Shown here one piece after another: positions 11,146-22,915 of a stretch of DNA of 64,000 nucleotides (position 1 is its first letter; every line of letters begins with the position of its first letter). Source of the DNA: Haematobia irritans (lineage: Eukaryota; Arthropoda; Insecta; Diptera; Muscidae). The position numbers and the translations under genes were made by a program. The stretch is from NCBI RefSeq assembly GCF_050003625.1, contig NC_134398.1:73523635-73587634 (forward strand). Reading direction: 5' to 3'. Under the pieces are notes generated by a model. That model worked only from the letters and a program-made list of their open reading frames with translations, did not search any database and had not been told where the DNA came from.

Positions 11146-11409
11146 ATTCGAAAATGACACCAAACTATAGTTCCGATTTGTTTCTCGATGTTATTTCAAA
11201 GTAGATTACAGCCTAAATATTTTTCATTAATCTAATCATAGATAATTAAATATAGATATAGAATCATAGATGTTCTAGAGTTCAATTGAAAAAAACCTAG
11301 AGAAAAACTCGAATTACCAAGTTCTTGATATTCTTGCCACATGTATTTTGTCTGTTGGGTAATCATTAGAAGCTTTTGAAGTCTTACGATACACTGTACT
11401 GTCTATCTA
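11146..11409. other. Unassigned spacer
   Basis: AT-rich spacer between a MITE fragment and the DD37E element. No feature recognised. Confidence 0.3.
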
Positions 11410-12381
11410 AAGGGTGATACGGTCAAAATTTGGTCAATATAAACTTGATGTATTTCTTTCAATTTTGCATATAAAAAAACCTGAACACCCCTCATTTTGA
11501 AGGTGTGTGTAGAATGTTGCTCCTATTTTGATTTTGGAATTCACTCTTCAGTTGTCAAAATGCCGTCCAAGCAAGAAGAGCAGCGTATCAAAATTTTTCT
11601 CGCGCATCGCGAAAATCCGAGCTACTCGCATGCAAAGCTGGCAAAATCGCTAAAAGTTGCCAAATCAACCGTTACAGGAAGTCTGGATCGGGGGGAAATC
11701 GAAAACCGGAAGCCGCTGAGACGACAAAGAGAGTTGCCGGTAGTTTCAAGCGAAACCCTAACCTCTCTCTCCGAGATGCCGCAAATAAGCTGGGTGTATC
11801 GTCTACAACCGTGCATCGAGCCAAAAAACGGGCCGGACTATCGACTTACAAGAAGGTAGTGACTCCAAATCGCGACGATAAACAAAATACGACGGCCAAA
11901 GCGCGATCCACGACGATGCTGACGAAGTTTGACTGCGTGGTAATGGACGACGAAACCTACGTCAAAGCCGACTACAAGCAGCTTCCGGGACAGGAGTTTT
12001 ATACGGCAAAAAGAAGGGGAGAGGTAGCAGATATTTTCAAGCACATAAAACTGTCAAAGTTCGCAAAGAAATATCTGGTTTGGCAAGCCATCTATACATG
12101 TGACTTGAAAAGCAGCATTTTCATAGCTTCCGGGACTGTCAACCAAGAAATTTACGTGAAAGAGTGTTTGAATAAACGTCTGCTGCCTTTCCGTACTGTT
12201 TTGGCCGGATTTGGCATCTTGCCATTACGGTAAAAAGGCCATGGAGTGGTACGCCGCCAACAACGTGCAGGTGGTTCCCAAGGACAAGAACCCTCCCAAC
12301 ACGCCAGAGCTCCGCCCAATTGAGAAATACTGGGCTATTGTCAAGCGGAACCTAAAGAAGACCAAAAACCGTATCACCCTT
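11410..12381 (+). mobile_element. DD37E (ITm) transposon, decayed
   Basis: A 972-bp element with perfect short TIRs (AAGGGTGATACGGT and its inverse) and TA duplicated at 11408-11409 and 12382-12383. Full-length members of this IS630-Tc1-mariner group are, as I recall, about 1.3 kb, so several hundred bases are missing. The coding part is broken (separate entry). GC content is clearly higher than in the flanks, which marks it as a relatively recent arrival. Confidence 0.85.
11560..12367 (+). pseudogene. DD37E-type transposase, frameshifted
   Basis: The start at 11560 (MPSKQEEQRIKIFLAHRENP) opens the N-terminal helix-turn-helix. The frame slips near 11720-11740; the continuation reads VAGSFKRNPNLSLRDAANKL and GVSSTTVHRAKKRAGLSTYK in another frame. 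The first catalytic aspartate is in CVVMDDETYVKADY. A second slip near 12195 leads into FWPDLASCHYGKKAMEWYAA and then NPPNTPELRPIEKYW. From the D of WPDLA to the E of RPIEK there are 37 residues, the DD37E signature. The region before WPDLA is also shortened. All three catalytic residues survive, but in different frames, so no active enzyme can be made. Confidence 0.85.
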
Positions 12382-12383
12382 TA

Positions 12384-12744
12384 TATGTAATGAGTATACG
12401 GTTAAATTAGAACTAGATTGGCAAAACCGTTTCAAACGAACTTAAACGGAAGTTTTAATTTATATAGATTTTAGTTTTTCTTTTTAATATTTAATTGTCT
12501 TAAATATATTTTTTCGGCCAATTAGCGTATTTCCTATGTCTTCTCCGAAACAAATTCATCGGAAAAAATTCCATTTTTCTGTGCAGATAGTGTCAGCCCA
12601 GAAAAAAGCACGTTAAAGAAGGAGTTTAAAGCAAACATTTTTTAGCGAGAACATATTTTAATAATAGATTTTGTTTTGCAGAATCAATTCCACGAAAAGG
12701 TACACGCAAAACAAAACAAATTTCCTCTCAATAAAAATGTAGCA
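12384..12744. other. Unassigned AT-rich sequence
   Basis: About 360 bp with no TIRs, repeats or reading frames that I can support. Confidence 0.3.
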
Positions 12745-13090
12745 CGATATTGTTGGTAAGACTCAGACTCTCCCTCACGAGAAATCACTTTACTTACCAA
12801 TAATTTTATGAGTAATTTTCCGACTGAAAACATTCGCATGATTAACACCTTAGGTGTCAAAAAAGTGGTAATCGAATGTAACTCGTAAGAGGTATTAAGT
12901 CCGTGAACGAGAATATTTTCGTAAGTGTATTTTTACGAACTTCGTTACTCTAATAGGTACTTTTAGTGAATGTGGTATCACAATGGACTGAATAGTCTAA
13001 GTGAGCCTGGATCAAATCGGGGTGCCACTTTAACCTAACCTAACCTACTCTCGCACAATTACGAAGAGATTATTTTCGTGACATGGATGT
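12745..13090. repeat. CACG-rich hAT-type MITE fragment, interrupted
   Basis: Shares 'caataattttatgagtaatt' and 'cttcgttactc' with the complete copy at 38374-38836. It is interrupted by a 94-bp LINE end at 12952-13045. Both outer termini are lost. Confidence 0.55.
12952..13045 (+). mobile_element. RNase H LINE, 94-bp 3' end insertion
   Basis: Reads 'ggtatcacaatggactgaat', then 'agtctaagtgagcctg', and ends in (TAACC)3. It is flanked by TACTCT at 12946-12951 and 13046-13051. It matches the 3' end of the LINE at 60990-61720, so it is an extreme 5' truncation of that family. Confidence 0.8.
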
Positions 13091-13094
13091 TTCA

Positions 13095-14640
13095 TAAAAA
13101 TAATATGTGTGAATGTAAACATATGAAACTTTACAAATTTCGAGTAAACATATATATGTTGAGATATTTTATTCAGAGAGCGACAGAGAGATAGTATAGA
13201 GATAGAAATAGAGATGGAAACCGGGAGGGTTGATGAAAGATATCAACATAACACAGCGAGAGATCAATTTCTGTGAAACCGCTTGTATGTTGTTTCGGTA
13301 AACTGTTTTATGATAAGGCCAAAAATTTGATATGCTTAAGTCAAAATATTATTTAATTTGAATATTAGAATGAGTATTCGGAGTAAAGAGAATAGACATT
13401 CGGAACCAAGAGAATAGATATTTGGAAAAAAAACAGCATGTGTTTTTGCCTTGAGAGCAGCATTTTATGTACATGTTTATCATTTTGGCATTATGGGCAC
13501 AATTTTTTTCTTGCTTCGTTAAAAGAAACCGGAACGTACGATGAGTATGTCAAAATATTCAGGCAAAGGCAATTAAAAAACGGTGGAAAATATACAAAAA
13601 TAACGAAAGGACACTATACTCTTTTTAGAGTTGGGACAGTAAAATGAAAAAAGGAGGAAACAGTGAAAAATTAAACAGTAAAATGTATAAAAACAAAGTT
13701 TAGTTCCTCTTTATTAATAAGTATTCCAAGAGGAGTTGACGGACACCTTCAAATATAAAAGCGGGCATTAAGTTCGAGTTTTGCAGCTAAAATTATTTTT
13801 CATTTTAGCGGCAAAACTCTAATCTCTAAAAACAGAATAACATTATAACTTTTTTGGGAAATTGTATTATAACTTGGTGCACTAAAAGAAAGAATGCCCG
13901 ATTCCAAAGATTTTGTCCTCACTCTAATGACTTTGGTATTGATTCCGAGCCAAAAACGCAGAGAATTCAAGTAAGGTACACTAAAGACACAGTTCTCTTT
14001 TAAATTTGGGTTTTGCTTACTTGATTCTAGGAAGCAAATTTTAATTTTTCGTTTTTTTCAGCATTTTTTCTTCATATGTTATCCAAGTCCTTTAAAAGCA
14101 TGTTAACGACAACAAATTTCTAAATTCAGACTCTACTTTCAGTAGAAATTATGCTATGTTTCAAGTAAAAAACGTCTTTAAAATAAAGTGTTCAAAACCA
14201 TGTCCTATTTTGGAATCCTTTTTTTGCTTTGTAGTGAAGATGCAAAAAACAAGACATTTAAAGGCAGTTTCTATAATTTTAAAGAATTTTTCTGAATTAA
14301 TAAAGTCAAGTTGACCTTAGTCCCAAAAAATTGTCTTTCATGTTAAGATACCCATTTGTAAGCCAAATCACTTAATTGTAAGGCAAAACGACTTAATTGA
14401 AAAGTTCATCATTTTTTGGATAAGGACAAAAATTTATGTCAGAGAATTACATTGTCCATGCTAAGCTAAATTCGCATTCGTATTTTAAGAACATGATATC
14501 TTTATGGGGAATGATCCAATGCAACAATTGAAAAAGTTTATTTTCTTTAAAATGAATTATTAAAGAAAAGTAAAAGGCAAAACATGGTCATTTTAGAGCG
14601 ACAATGCCAACTTAATACCGGCCTTAAATGGTAAAAATGA
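13095..14640 (+). repeat. Block L of a composite repeat
   Basis: This block aligns, inverted, with 41195-42118: matching items are a hairpin around 'gttcgagttttgcagc' (13770), 'ggaggagttgacgg...' type motifs near 13730, and 'aataccggccttaaatgg' near 14620. Removing the MITE family 2 insertion (13880-14502) leaves about 0.93 kb, the same length as the inverted copy. The open frame at 13438-13647 is not conserved in a way that suggests a protein. Confidence 0.6.
13880..14502 (-). mobile_element. MITE family 2 nested in block L
   Basis: Starts CACTAAAAGAAAG and matches the full element at 30884-31523 up to 'acatgatatctttatgg', where the last 20 bp or so are lost. The inverted L block at 41195-42118 lacks it. 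Confidence 0.65.
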
Positions 14641-14946
14641 AATTAAGTATAAAATACGATAAGTTTTAAATGCATTTAAAATGGTCTTAAATGCTAGTAA
14701 AAAACTGTTCACGTCTAAATAAATTTATGTGTATATTATAAAATTATTTATGTTTATTATTTATTATTATTATTTATGTTTATTCTCGACTCCATGTTCT
14801 ACTTTTGTTAGAGTTTTTGAAATCCTTCCAAAATTCCAAACTTTTATACCAAAAACAGTTTTTTGTTACAAAATTGTTATTTTTGCAATAAAAAATAATA
14901 TTTAATAACCCACATTTCGAAGTTTCATTATAACAATTTAATATAG

Positions 14947-17900
14947 TATAAATATAAATATAAATATAAATATAAATATAAATATAAATATAAATATAAA
15001 TATAAATATAAATATAAATATAAATATAAATATAAATATAAATATAAATATAAATATAAATATAAATATAAATATAAATATAAATATAAATATAAATATA
15101 AATATAAATATAAATATAAATATAAATATAAATATAAATATAAATATAAATATAAATATAAATATAAATATAAATATAAATATAAATATAAATATAAATA
15201 TAAATATAAATATAAATATAAATATAAATATAAATATAAATATAAATATAAATATAAATATAAATATAAATATAAATATAAATATAAATATAAATATAAA
15301 TATAAATATAAATATAAATATAAATATAAATATAAATATAAATATAAATATTAAATATAAATATAAATATAAATATAAATATAAATATAAATATAAATAT
15401 AAATATAAATATAAATATAAATATAAATATAAATATAAATATAAATATAAATATAAATATAAATATAAATATAAATATAAATATAAATATAAATATAAAT
15501 ATAAATATAAATATAAATATAAATATAAATATAAATATAAATATAAATATAAATATAAATATAAATATAAATATAAATATAAATATAAATATAAATATAA
15601 ATATAAATATAAATATAAATATAAATATAAATATAAATATAAATATAAATATAAATATAAATATAAATATAAATATAAATATAAATATAAATATAAATAT
15701 AAATATAAATATAAATATAAATATAAATATAAATATAAATATAAATATAAATATAAATATAAATATAAATATAAATATAAATATAAATATAAATATAAAT
15801 ATAAATATAAATATAAATATAAATATAAATATAAATATAAATATAAATATAAATATAAATATAAATATAAATATAAATATAAATATAAATATAAATATAA
15901 ATATAAATATAAATATAAATATAAATATAAATATAAATATAAATATAAATGTAAATATAAATATAAATATAAATATAAATATAAATATAAATATAAATAT
16001 AAATATAAATATAAATATAAATATAAATATAAATATAAATATAAATATAAATATAAATATAAATACAAATATAAATATAAATATAAATATAAATATAAAT
16101 ATAAATATAAATATAAATATAAATATAAATATAAATATAAATATAAATATAAATATAAATATAAATATAAATATAAATATAAATATAAATATAAATATAA
16201 ATATAAATATAAATATAAATATAAATATAAATATAAATATAAATATAAATATAAATATAAATATAAATATAAATATAAATATAAATATAAATATAAATAT
16301 AAATATAAATATAAATATAAATATAAATATAAATATAAATATAAATATAAATATAAATATAAATATAAATATAAATATAAATATAAATATAAATATAAAT
16401 ATAAATATAAATATAAATATAAATATAAATATAAATATAAATATAAATATAAATATAAATATAAATATAAATATAAATATAAATATAAATATAAATATAA
16501 ATATAAATATAAATATAAATATAAATATAAATATAAATATAAATATAAATATAAATATAAATATAAATATAAATATAAATATAAATATAAATATAAATAT
16601 AAATATAAATATAAATATAAATATAAATATAAATATAAATATAAATATAAATATAAATATAAATATAAATATAAATATAAATATAAATATAAATATAAAT
16701 ATAAATATAAATATAAATATAAATATAAATATAAATATAAATATAAATATAAATATAAATATAAATATAAATATAAATATAAATATAAATATAAATATAA
16801 ATATAAATATAAATATAAATATAAATATAAATATAAATATAAATATAAATATAAATATAAATATAAATATAAATATAAATATAAATATAAATATAAATAT
16901 AAATATAAATATAAATATAAATATAAATATAAATATAAATATAAATATAAATATAAATATAAATATAAATATAAATATAAATATAAATATAAATATAAAT
17001 ATAAATATAAATATAAATATAAATATAAATATAAATATAAATATAAATATAAATATAAATATAAATATAAATATAAATATAAATATAAATATAAATATAA
17101 ATATAAATATAAATATAAATATAAATATAAATATAAATATAAATATAAATATAAATATAAATATAAATATAAATATAAATATAAATATAAATATAAATAT
17201 AAATATAAATATAAATATAAATATAAATATAAATATAAATATAAATATAAATATAAATATAAATATAAATATAAATATAAATATAAATATAAATATAAAT
17301 ATAAATATAAATATAAATATAAATATAAATATAAATATAAATATAAATATAAATATAAATATAAATATAAATATAAATATAAATATAAATATAAATATAA
17401 ATATAAATATAAATATAAATATAAATATAAATATAAATATAAATATAAATATAAATATAAATATAAATATAAATATAAATATAAATATAAATATAAATAT
17501 AAATATAAATATAAATATAAATATAAATATAAATATAAATATAAATATAAATATAAATATAAATATAAATATAAATATAAATATAAATATAAATATAAAT
17601 ATAAATATAAATATAAATATAAATATAAATATAAATATAAATATAAATATAAATATAAATATAAATATAAATATAAATATAAATATAAATATAAATATAA
17701 ATATAAATATAAATATAAATATAAATATAAATATAAATATAAATATAAATATAAATATAAATATAAATATAAATATAAATATAAATATAAATATAAATAT
17801 AAATATAAATATAAATATAAATATAAATATAAATATAAATATAAATATAAATATAAATATAAATATAAATATAAATATAAATATAAATATAAATATAAAT

Positions 17901-18536
17901 ATAAATATAAATATAAATATAAATATAAATATAAATATAAATATAAATATAAATATAAATATAAATATAAATATAAATATAAATATAAATATAAATATAA
18001 ATATAAATATAAATATAAATATAAATATAAATATAAATATAAATATAAATATAAATATAAATATAAATATAAATATAAATATAAATATAAATATAAATAT
18101 AAATATAAATATAAATATAAATATAAATATAAATATAAATATAAATATAAATATAAATATAAATATAAATATAAATATAAATATAAATATAAATATAAAT
18201 ATAAATATAAATATAAATATAAATATAAATATAAATATAAATATAAATATAAATATAAATATAAATATAAATATAAATGTAAATATAAATATAAATATAA
18301 ATATAAATATAAATATAAATATAAATATAAATATAAATATAAATATAAATATAAATATAAATATAAATATAAATATAAATATAAATATAAATATAAATAT
18401 AAATATAAATATAAATATAAATATAAATATAAATATAAATATAAATATAAATATAAATATAAATATAAATATAAATATAAATATAAATATAAATATAAAT
18501 ATAAATATATATATAAATATAAATATAGATATAAAT
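14947..18536. repeat. (TATAAA)n array, about 598 units
   Basis: A 3.59-kb run of the hexamer TATAAA. By eye I find one inserted T (near 15351, shifting the phase by one) and only a handful of base changes: g at 15951, c at 16066, g at 18279, and decay in the last 40 bp. More than 2.2 kb between 16067 and 18278 appears perfect. It sits in block T exactly where the other T copies have at most about 40 bp, next to the A-rich tail of a short tRNA-derived SINE. The very long reverse-strand reading frames here (Ile-Tyr or Leu-Tyr repeats) are artefacts of the repeat. Confidence 0.97.
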
Positions 18537-18650
18537 GTGTAAATTAAAAAAACAATGATGTTCGGTCGGAGCAGGGATTGAATCCACGACTCTTGGCATG
18601 CAAGGCGGATATGCTAACCATTGCTCCACGTGGCAAACAAATGTATGTTT
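18537..18650 (-). mobile_element. Short tRNA-derived SINE (family B)
   Basis: Reverse strand: a tRNA-like head with A box at 18611-18628 (complement reads AGCAATGGTTAGCAT) and B box at 18574-18585 (complement GGATTCAATCCC), then an A/T-rich tail that runs into the (TATAAA)n array. The same insertion is in the T copy at 40570-40735 but is absent from the inverted copy at 37812-39103, so it is a separate insertion into T. Confidence 0.6.
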
Positions 18651-18680
18651 CTGTTAAATAATGTTTTGTTTGCATGCTGT

Positions 18681-19019
18681 GGTTAGGTTAGGTGGCAGCC
18701 CGATGTATCAGGCTCACTTAGACTATTCAGTCCATTGTGATACCACATTGGTGAACTTCTCTCTTATCACTGAGTGCTGCCCGATTCCATGTTAAGCTCA
18801 ATGAGGAGGGACTTCCTTTTTATAGCCGAGTCCGAACGGCGTTCCACATTGCAGTGAAACCACTTAGAGAAGGTTTGAAACCCTCAGAAATGTCACCAGC
18901 ATTACTGAGGTGGGATAATCCACCGCTGAAAAACTTTTTGGTGTTCGGTCGAAGCAGGAATCGAACCCACGACCTTGTGTATGCAAGGCGGGCATGCTAA
19001 CCATTGCACCATGGTGGCT
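18681..19019 (-). mobile_element. tRNA-derived SINE (family A), copy 1
   Basis: Transcribed leftward. The head has an A box near 18994-19012 and a B box at 18957-18967 (complement GGTTCGATTCC, a perfect match to the pol III consensus). The body is about 240 bp. The 3' end, 'ggtatcacaatggactgaat' to 'gggctgccac', plus (CCTAA)2, is shared with the RNase H LINE at 60990-61720. It interrupts block T. A clean TSD is not visible. Confidence 0.85.
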
Positions 19020-19069
19020 ATGCTATATAAATATAACTTATAACGACAATTGTCTATTGATGACCATAA

Positions 19070-19130
19070 CAGCTACGTAGCTCAGTGGATAGTGTGTATG
19101 GTCCTCGGTTCGATTCTCCGTGCCGGCGAA
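19070..19130 (+). promoter_or_regulatory. tRNA-like A/B-box module in block T
   Basis: Reads 'tagctcagtggatagtgtg' (A-box-like) followed by GGTTCGATTCT at 19107-19117 (B box). It matches the module at 40799-40853 but lacks about 15 bases of the anticodon-arm region. Pol III activity is inferred, not shown. Confidence 0.5.
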
Positions 19131-20089
19131 AGATAGAATTAAAAAAAAAAAATTTAAATGCAATAATTTCTTCAACATTATTTGTATTGCAGAAATAGGT
19201 GCCAGAAACTAAAAAATTTCGTGGTAGTGAAAATTATGTGAGAAAATGAGCACAATCTTCTTTGGGGAAAATTCTGCCAAGCATATAATATTTGTGGGCT
19301 CAAAATGCTTCCAAACATGTAATATGTTCACATAAAACAAACATAATAATTTTTGCGGCAGAATCCAATAATATGTGTGTTTCCTGCAAAATATGTTTGG
19401 AACATATGTTAGAGAAGCGATTTTTTTTTTTGATGGTGTACCAATTCCCTCTGCAGAAAAACGTTTGATATAAACAAAATCGGTTGTTGTATTAGAATAA
19501 AAATGTTTACTGTAAAAATATTTTTTATTTATTTATTTTTATTAACAACAATGTTTGCTAAACCCTTTTTTCAGACGTTCTATTTCTTGCTCATTGTGAA
19601 ACTTCTGAAGGCGTTTTTTTGGAATCCATACAACTACAAGTAAAACAAGTGTATACGGCCGTAAGTTCGGCCAGGCCGAAGCTTATGTACCCTCCACCAT
19701 GGATTGCGTAGAAACTTCTACTGAAGAATGTCATCCACAATCGAATTACTTGGGTTGCGGTAACACTTGCCGATGGCAAGGTATCTTAAAACTTCCTAAC
19801 ACCGTAATATATACCACATAGTCCATACGTGGTATATATTAAACTAAAAAAAAGGCCGATTAAATACGTATATAATTAAGTTTGACAAAATGTTCTATAG
19901 AAATAAAATTTTGACAAAATAAATTTTTGACAACATTTTCTGTAGAAGTAAAATTTTGACAAAATTCTCAATAGAAATAAAATTTTAACAAAATTTTCTA
20001 TAGAAATAAAATTTTGGTAGATTATTTTTGGCTCGAGTGGCAACCATGATTATGAACCGATATGAACCAATTTTTGTGTGATTGGGGCT

Positions 20090-20940
20090 ATATATATCGG
20101 ATCGGATGAAATATGCTTCTCTTAGAGGATCCGCAAACCAAATCTGGGGATCGGTTTATATGGGGGCTATATATAATTATGGACCGATATGGACCAACTT
20201 TTGCATGGTTATTAGAGACCATATACTAACACCACGTGGCAAATTTCAATTGGATCGGATGAATTTTGCTCCTCCAAGAGTCTCCGGAGGTCAAATCTGG
20301 GGATCGGTTTATATGGGGGCTATATATGATTATGGACCGATATGGACCAATTTTTGCATGGTTGTTAGAGACCATATACGAACACCACGTACCAAATTTC
20401 AACCGGATCGGATGAATTTTGCTCCTCTTAGAGGCCTCGCAAGCCAAATCGGGGGATCGGTTTATATGGGGGCTATATATAATTATGGACCGATATGGAC
20501 CAATTTTTGCATGGTTGTTAGAGACCATATACTAACACCATGTACCAAATTTCAGCCGGATCGGATGAAATTTGCTTCTCTTAGAGGCCTCGTAAGCCAA
20601 ATCGGGGGATCGGTTTATATGGGGGCTATATAGAATTATTAACCGATGTGGACCAATTTTTGCATGGTTGTTAGAGACCATATACTAACACCATGTACCA
20701 AATTTCAGCCGGATCGGATGAAATTTACTTCTCTTAGAGGCCTCGCAAGCCAAATCGGGGGATCGGTTTATATGGGGGCTATATATAATTATTGACCGAT
20801 GTGGGCCAATTTTTGCACGGTTGTTAGAGACCATATACTAACACCGTGTACCAAATTTCAACCGGATCGGATGAAATTTGCTTCTCGTAGAGGCCTCGCA
20901 AGCCAAATTTGGGGGTCCGTTTATATGGGGGCTATACGTA
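20090..20940. repeat. 153-bp tandem units (six)
   Basis: The motif tcggtttata starts at 20151, 20304, 20457, 20610 and 20763, with a variant at 20916: five equal steps of exactly 153 bp. Because 153 is 51 codons, stop-free frames persist across units on both strands and give repetitive, non-genic peptides. Confidence 0.9.
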
Positions 20941-21056
20941 AAAGTGGACCGATATGGCCCATTTACAATACCATCCGACCTACATCAATAACAACTACTT
21001 GTGCCAAGTTTCAAGTCGATAGCTTGTTTCGTTCGGAAGTTAGCGTGATTTCAACA

Positions 21057-21114
21057 GACGGACGGACGGACGGACGGACGGACGGACGGACGGACGGACG
21101 GACGGACGGACGGA
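21057..21114. repeat. (GGAC)n microsatellite
   Basis: About 14 perfect tetranucleotide units inside the mini-me repeat, equivalent to (GTCC)n on the other strand. Confidence 0.95.
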
Positions 21115-21252
21115 CATGCTCAGATCGACTCAGAATTTCACCACGACCCAGAATATATATACTTTATGGGGTCTTAGAGCGATATTTCGATGTGTTACAA
21201 ACGGAATGACAAAGTTAATATACCCCCCATCCTATGGTGGAGGGTATAAAAA

Positions 21253-22091
21253 CAAACAAGACTTTTATAAAGTTATGCGCCACTTTTGATATAAACGCAT
21301 TATGCTTTATACAAGATCCAGTGACAAGCCTATGTTAAAATTGCCATCTTTTTTCTATTAAAAGTTATCGAAAGTGGAACTTCTTCCATTTACTTTGCGA
21401 TTAAAAACTAACCATCACAATGGACTGAATAGACCACCCAATTCCAGACCATCAACTTCAACAAACAGTCACATATGGAGAATGCAGAGGGTTCTCATCA
21501 ATAATACTTGGGGTTTCCGAGCCCAGATGCAACCTTTTTACTTGTTACAAATGTTTTAATTATGCGACAATATAATACCTATAGTTGGAGAGCCATTTGC
21601 AACAATATTCAGATGTTACTATGTTACAAAGCAAATGTTTGCAAATTTTTGATATTTGCCAGCGTTCTTCTTTTAAACCCCATCATTTAGAGGAATTGAA
21701 GCAATTGATTAATATCCATAACAAAGAGTATATTCGAATTTTTAATGACCATTAGAGACCAAAGTATCATATACTAACTCATTACCCTAGGGTAATGAAA
21801 TATTTCGGTCCATTGAAAGAGTACTGGTGCTTCAGATACGAAGCAAAACACAAGGGGTTAAAAGACTAAGAGCAGATAAAATATTTTATTCTGTTCAACA
21901 TCAAACTACCACACACTTCTCATGAGTATCAAAAATGTTGTTCATATTCGGTCAAACCCTGCTTAGAAAGCACGCAAAAATTTATTTTTTATAATTTAGT
22001 GAAAATACATCGGATGAAAAACTTGTTTACTTTAATTTCCGGTAAAATTTCTTATTACACATTCGATGGCAGTACTATCACATAGTCCATG
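21253..22091. other. Unassigned sequence
   Basis: No recognisable element. A short scrap of MITE family 3 ('gtgacaagcctatgtt') may be present near 21320. Reading frames are short and composition-driven. Confidence 0.3.
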
Positions 22092-22581
22092 CACGGACGA
22101 AAAAGACTGTTTGTTCATATGTTTGGGTGTAAAAATTATATATTTGGAACTCGATTTTTTAACACAATATTTTTAAGTGCACACATATAATGTTCATAAA
22201 TTAGCATAACATGTTTGGGACATATATGTTAATATGTTAGAACATATTATGTTGGGACATAGAATGTTTGTAAATATAATATGCTTAGATGCAAACATAT
22301 ATTAATTTGGAAATAGCCTATAAACATATATGTGTTTAGAAAGAGAGACCTAGAGAGTATGCTACAAGTAAAATAATGGAAGTAACCAATTGGCGCCTTA
22401 AAAATTTATCAACACAAAGCAAATTTCATTAAAATTTTTTACTACCAGTGTATGCCCTAAGGTGAAACATAATATGTTTGAACAAAACAAACAATATTTT
22501 GTTTGGACCAATTCTGAAAATATATATGCTTGAAGCAAAATGTTTTTAGGGTATATGTTACAGAAGCCGTTTTTTAGGGTG
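22092..22581 (+). mobile_element. MITE family 1, complete copy
   Basis: 490 bp from CACGGACGAAAAAGACTG to ...TTTTTAGGGTG, flanked by TG on both sides (other copies are flanked by TA). The interior holds many 'aacatatg'/'catatgtt' words. Complete or near-complete copies are at 36501-36988 and 51901-52352; fragments are at 6950, 43442, 50817 and 52502. Confidence 0.7.
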
Positions 22582-22915
22582 TGCACTCTGTAAATCAACT
22601 GTTTTGCCTACTGTCCTACTGGTTTTAGAGTTTATTCATCCATATCCTCATTGAAAAGTCAATATCGATTGGTTTGCGGAATTAGAAAAACGTGACACAA
22701 GGGTGAATAATGTTAACTCTCTATTCACTGCCATTTGTATACCCGTGTTAGGCATAAGAATAAAATTTCTGCCCAACATTCATTGGATATATGGAGGATA
22801 TCGGTGATTCAACCAATGGAATTGAATGTAAAAAGGCAAGCATTACACGTAGTTTTTAATTTCATTTACATTGAGATCAAGCAGAAGTAAAGGTAACTTT
22901 GGCAAACAATTTTCT
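22582..22915. other. Unassigned spacer
   Basis: No repeat or reading frame recognised. Confidence 0.3.

Larger units (their letters stand above)
14641..19440 (+). repeat. Block T of a composite repeat, expanded copy
   Basis: Block T starts near 'gttttaaatgcatttaaaatg' and ends '...gattttttttttttgatggtgta'. It aligns with 40205-41145 and, inverted, with 37812-39103. This copy differs by carrying a 3.59-kb hexanucleotide array and a tRNA-derived SINE. It includes a tRNA-like A/B-box module at about 19079-19117. Confidence 0.6.
19636..21252. mobile_element. mini-me-type dipteran repeat
   Basis: About 1.6 kb bounded by inverted motifs 'taccctccaccatgg' and 'cctatggtggagggta'. Its parts in order are: decayed 33-bp units ('atagaaataaaattttgac') at 19890-20015; six 153-bp units at 20082-20950; a (GGAC)n run at 21057-21114; a conserved core; and a short (TA)n before 'ctttatggggtcttagagc'. 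On the reverse strand this is the (TA)n-core-(GTCY)n layout I know from mini-me elements of Diptera. The open frames here (20082-20633 and others) come from the tandem units. Confidence 0.75.

Noticed and set aside
15351..18629. Very long reverse-strand reading frame (about 1090 codons) of Ile-Tyr repeats, and a similar Leu-Tyr frame at 14938-16068
   Set aside because: Both are products of the (TATAAA)n array. The first 30 or so codons of the longer frame come from the tRNA-like SINE head. No gene.
20082..20633. Forward frame of 183 codons and reverse frame 20226-20528
   Set aside because: Generated by 153-bp tandem units of the mini-me-type repeat, open on both strands by arithmetic.
20799..21209. 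136-codon frame with Thr-Asp-Gly-Arg repeats
   Set aside because: Translation of the (GGAC)n microsatellite and flanking mini-me core.
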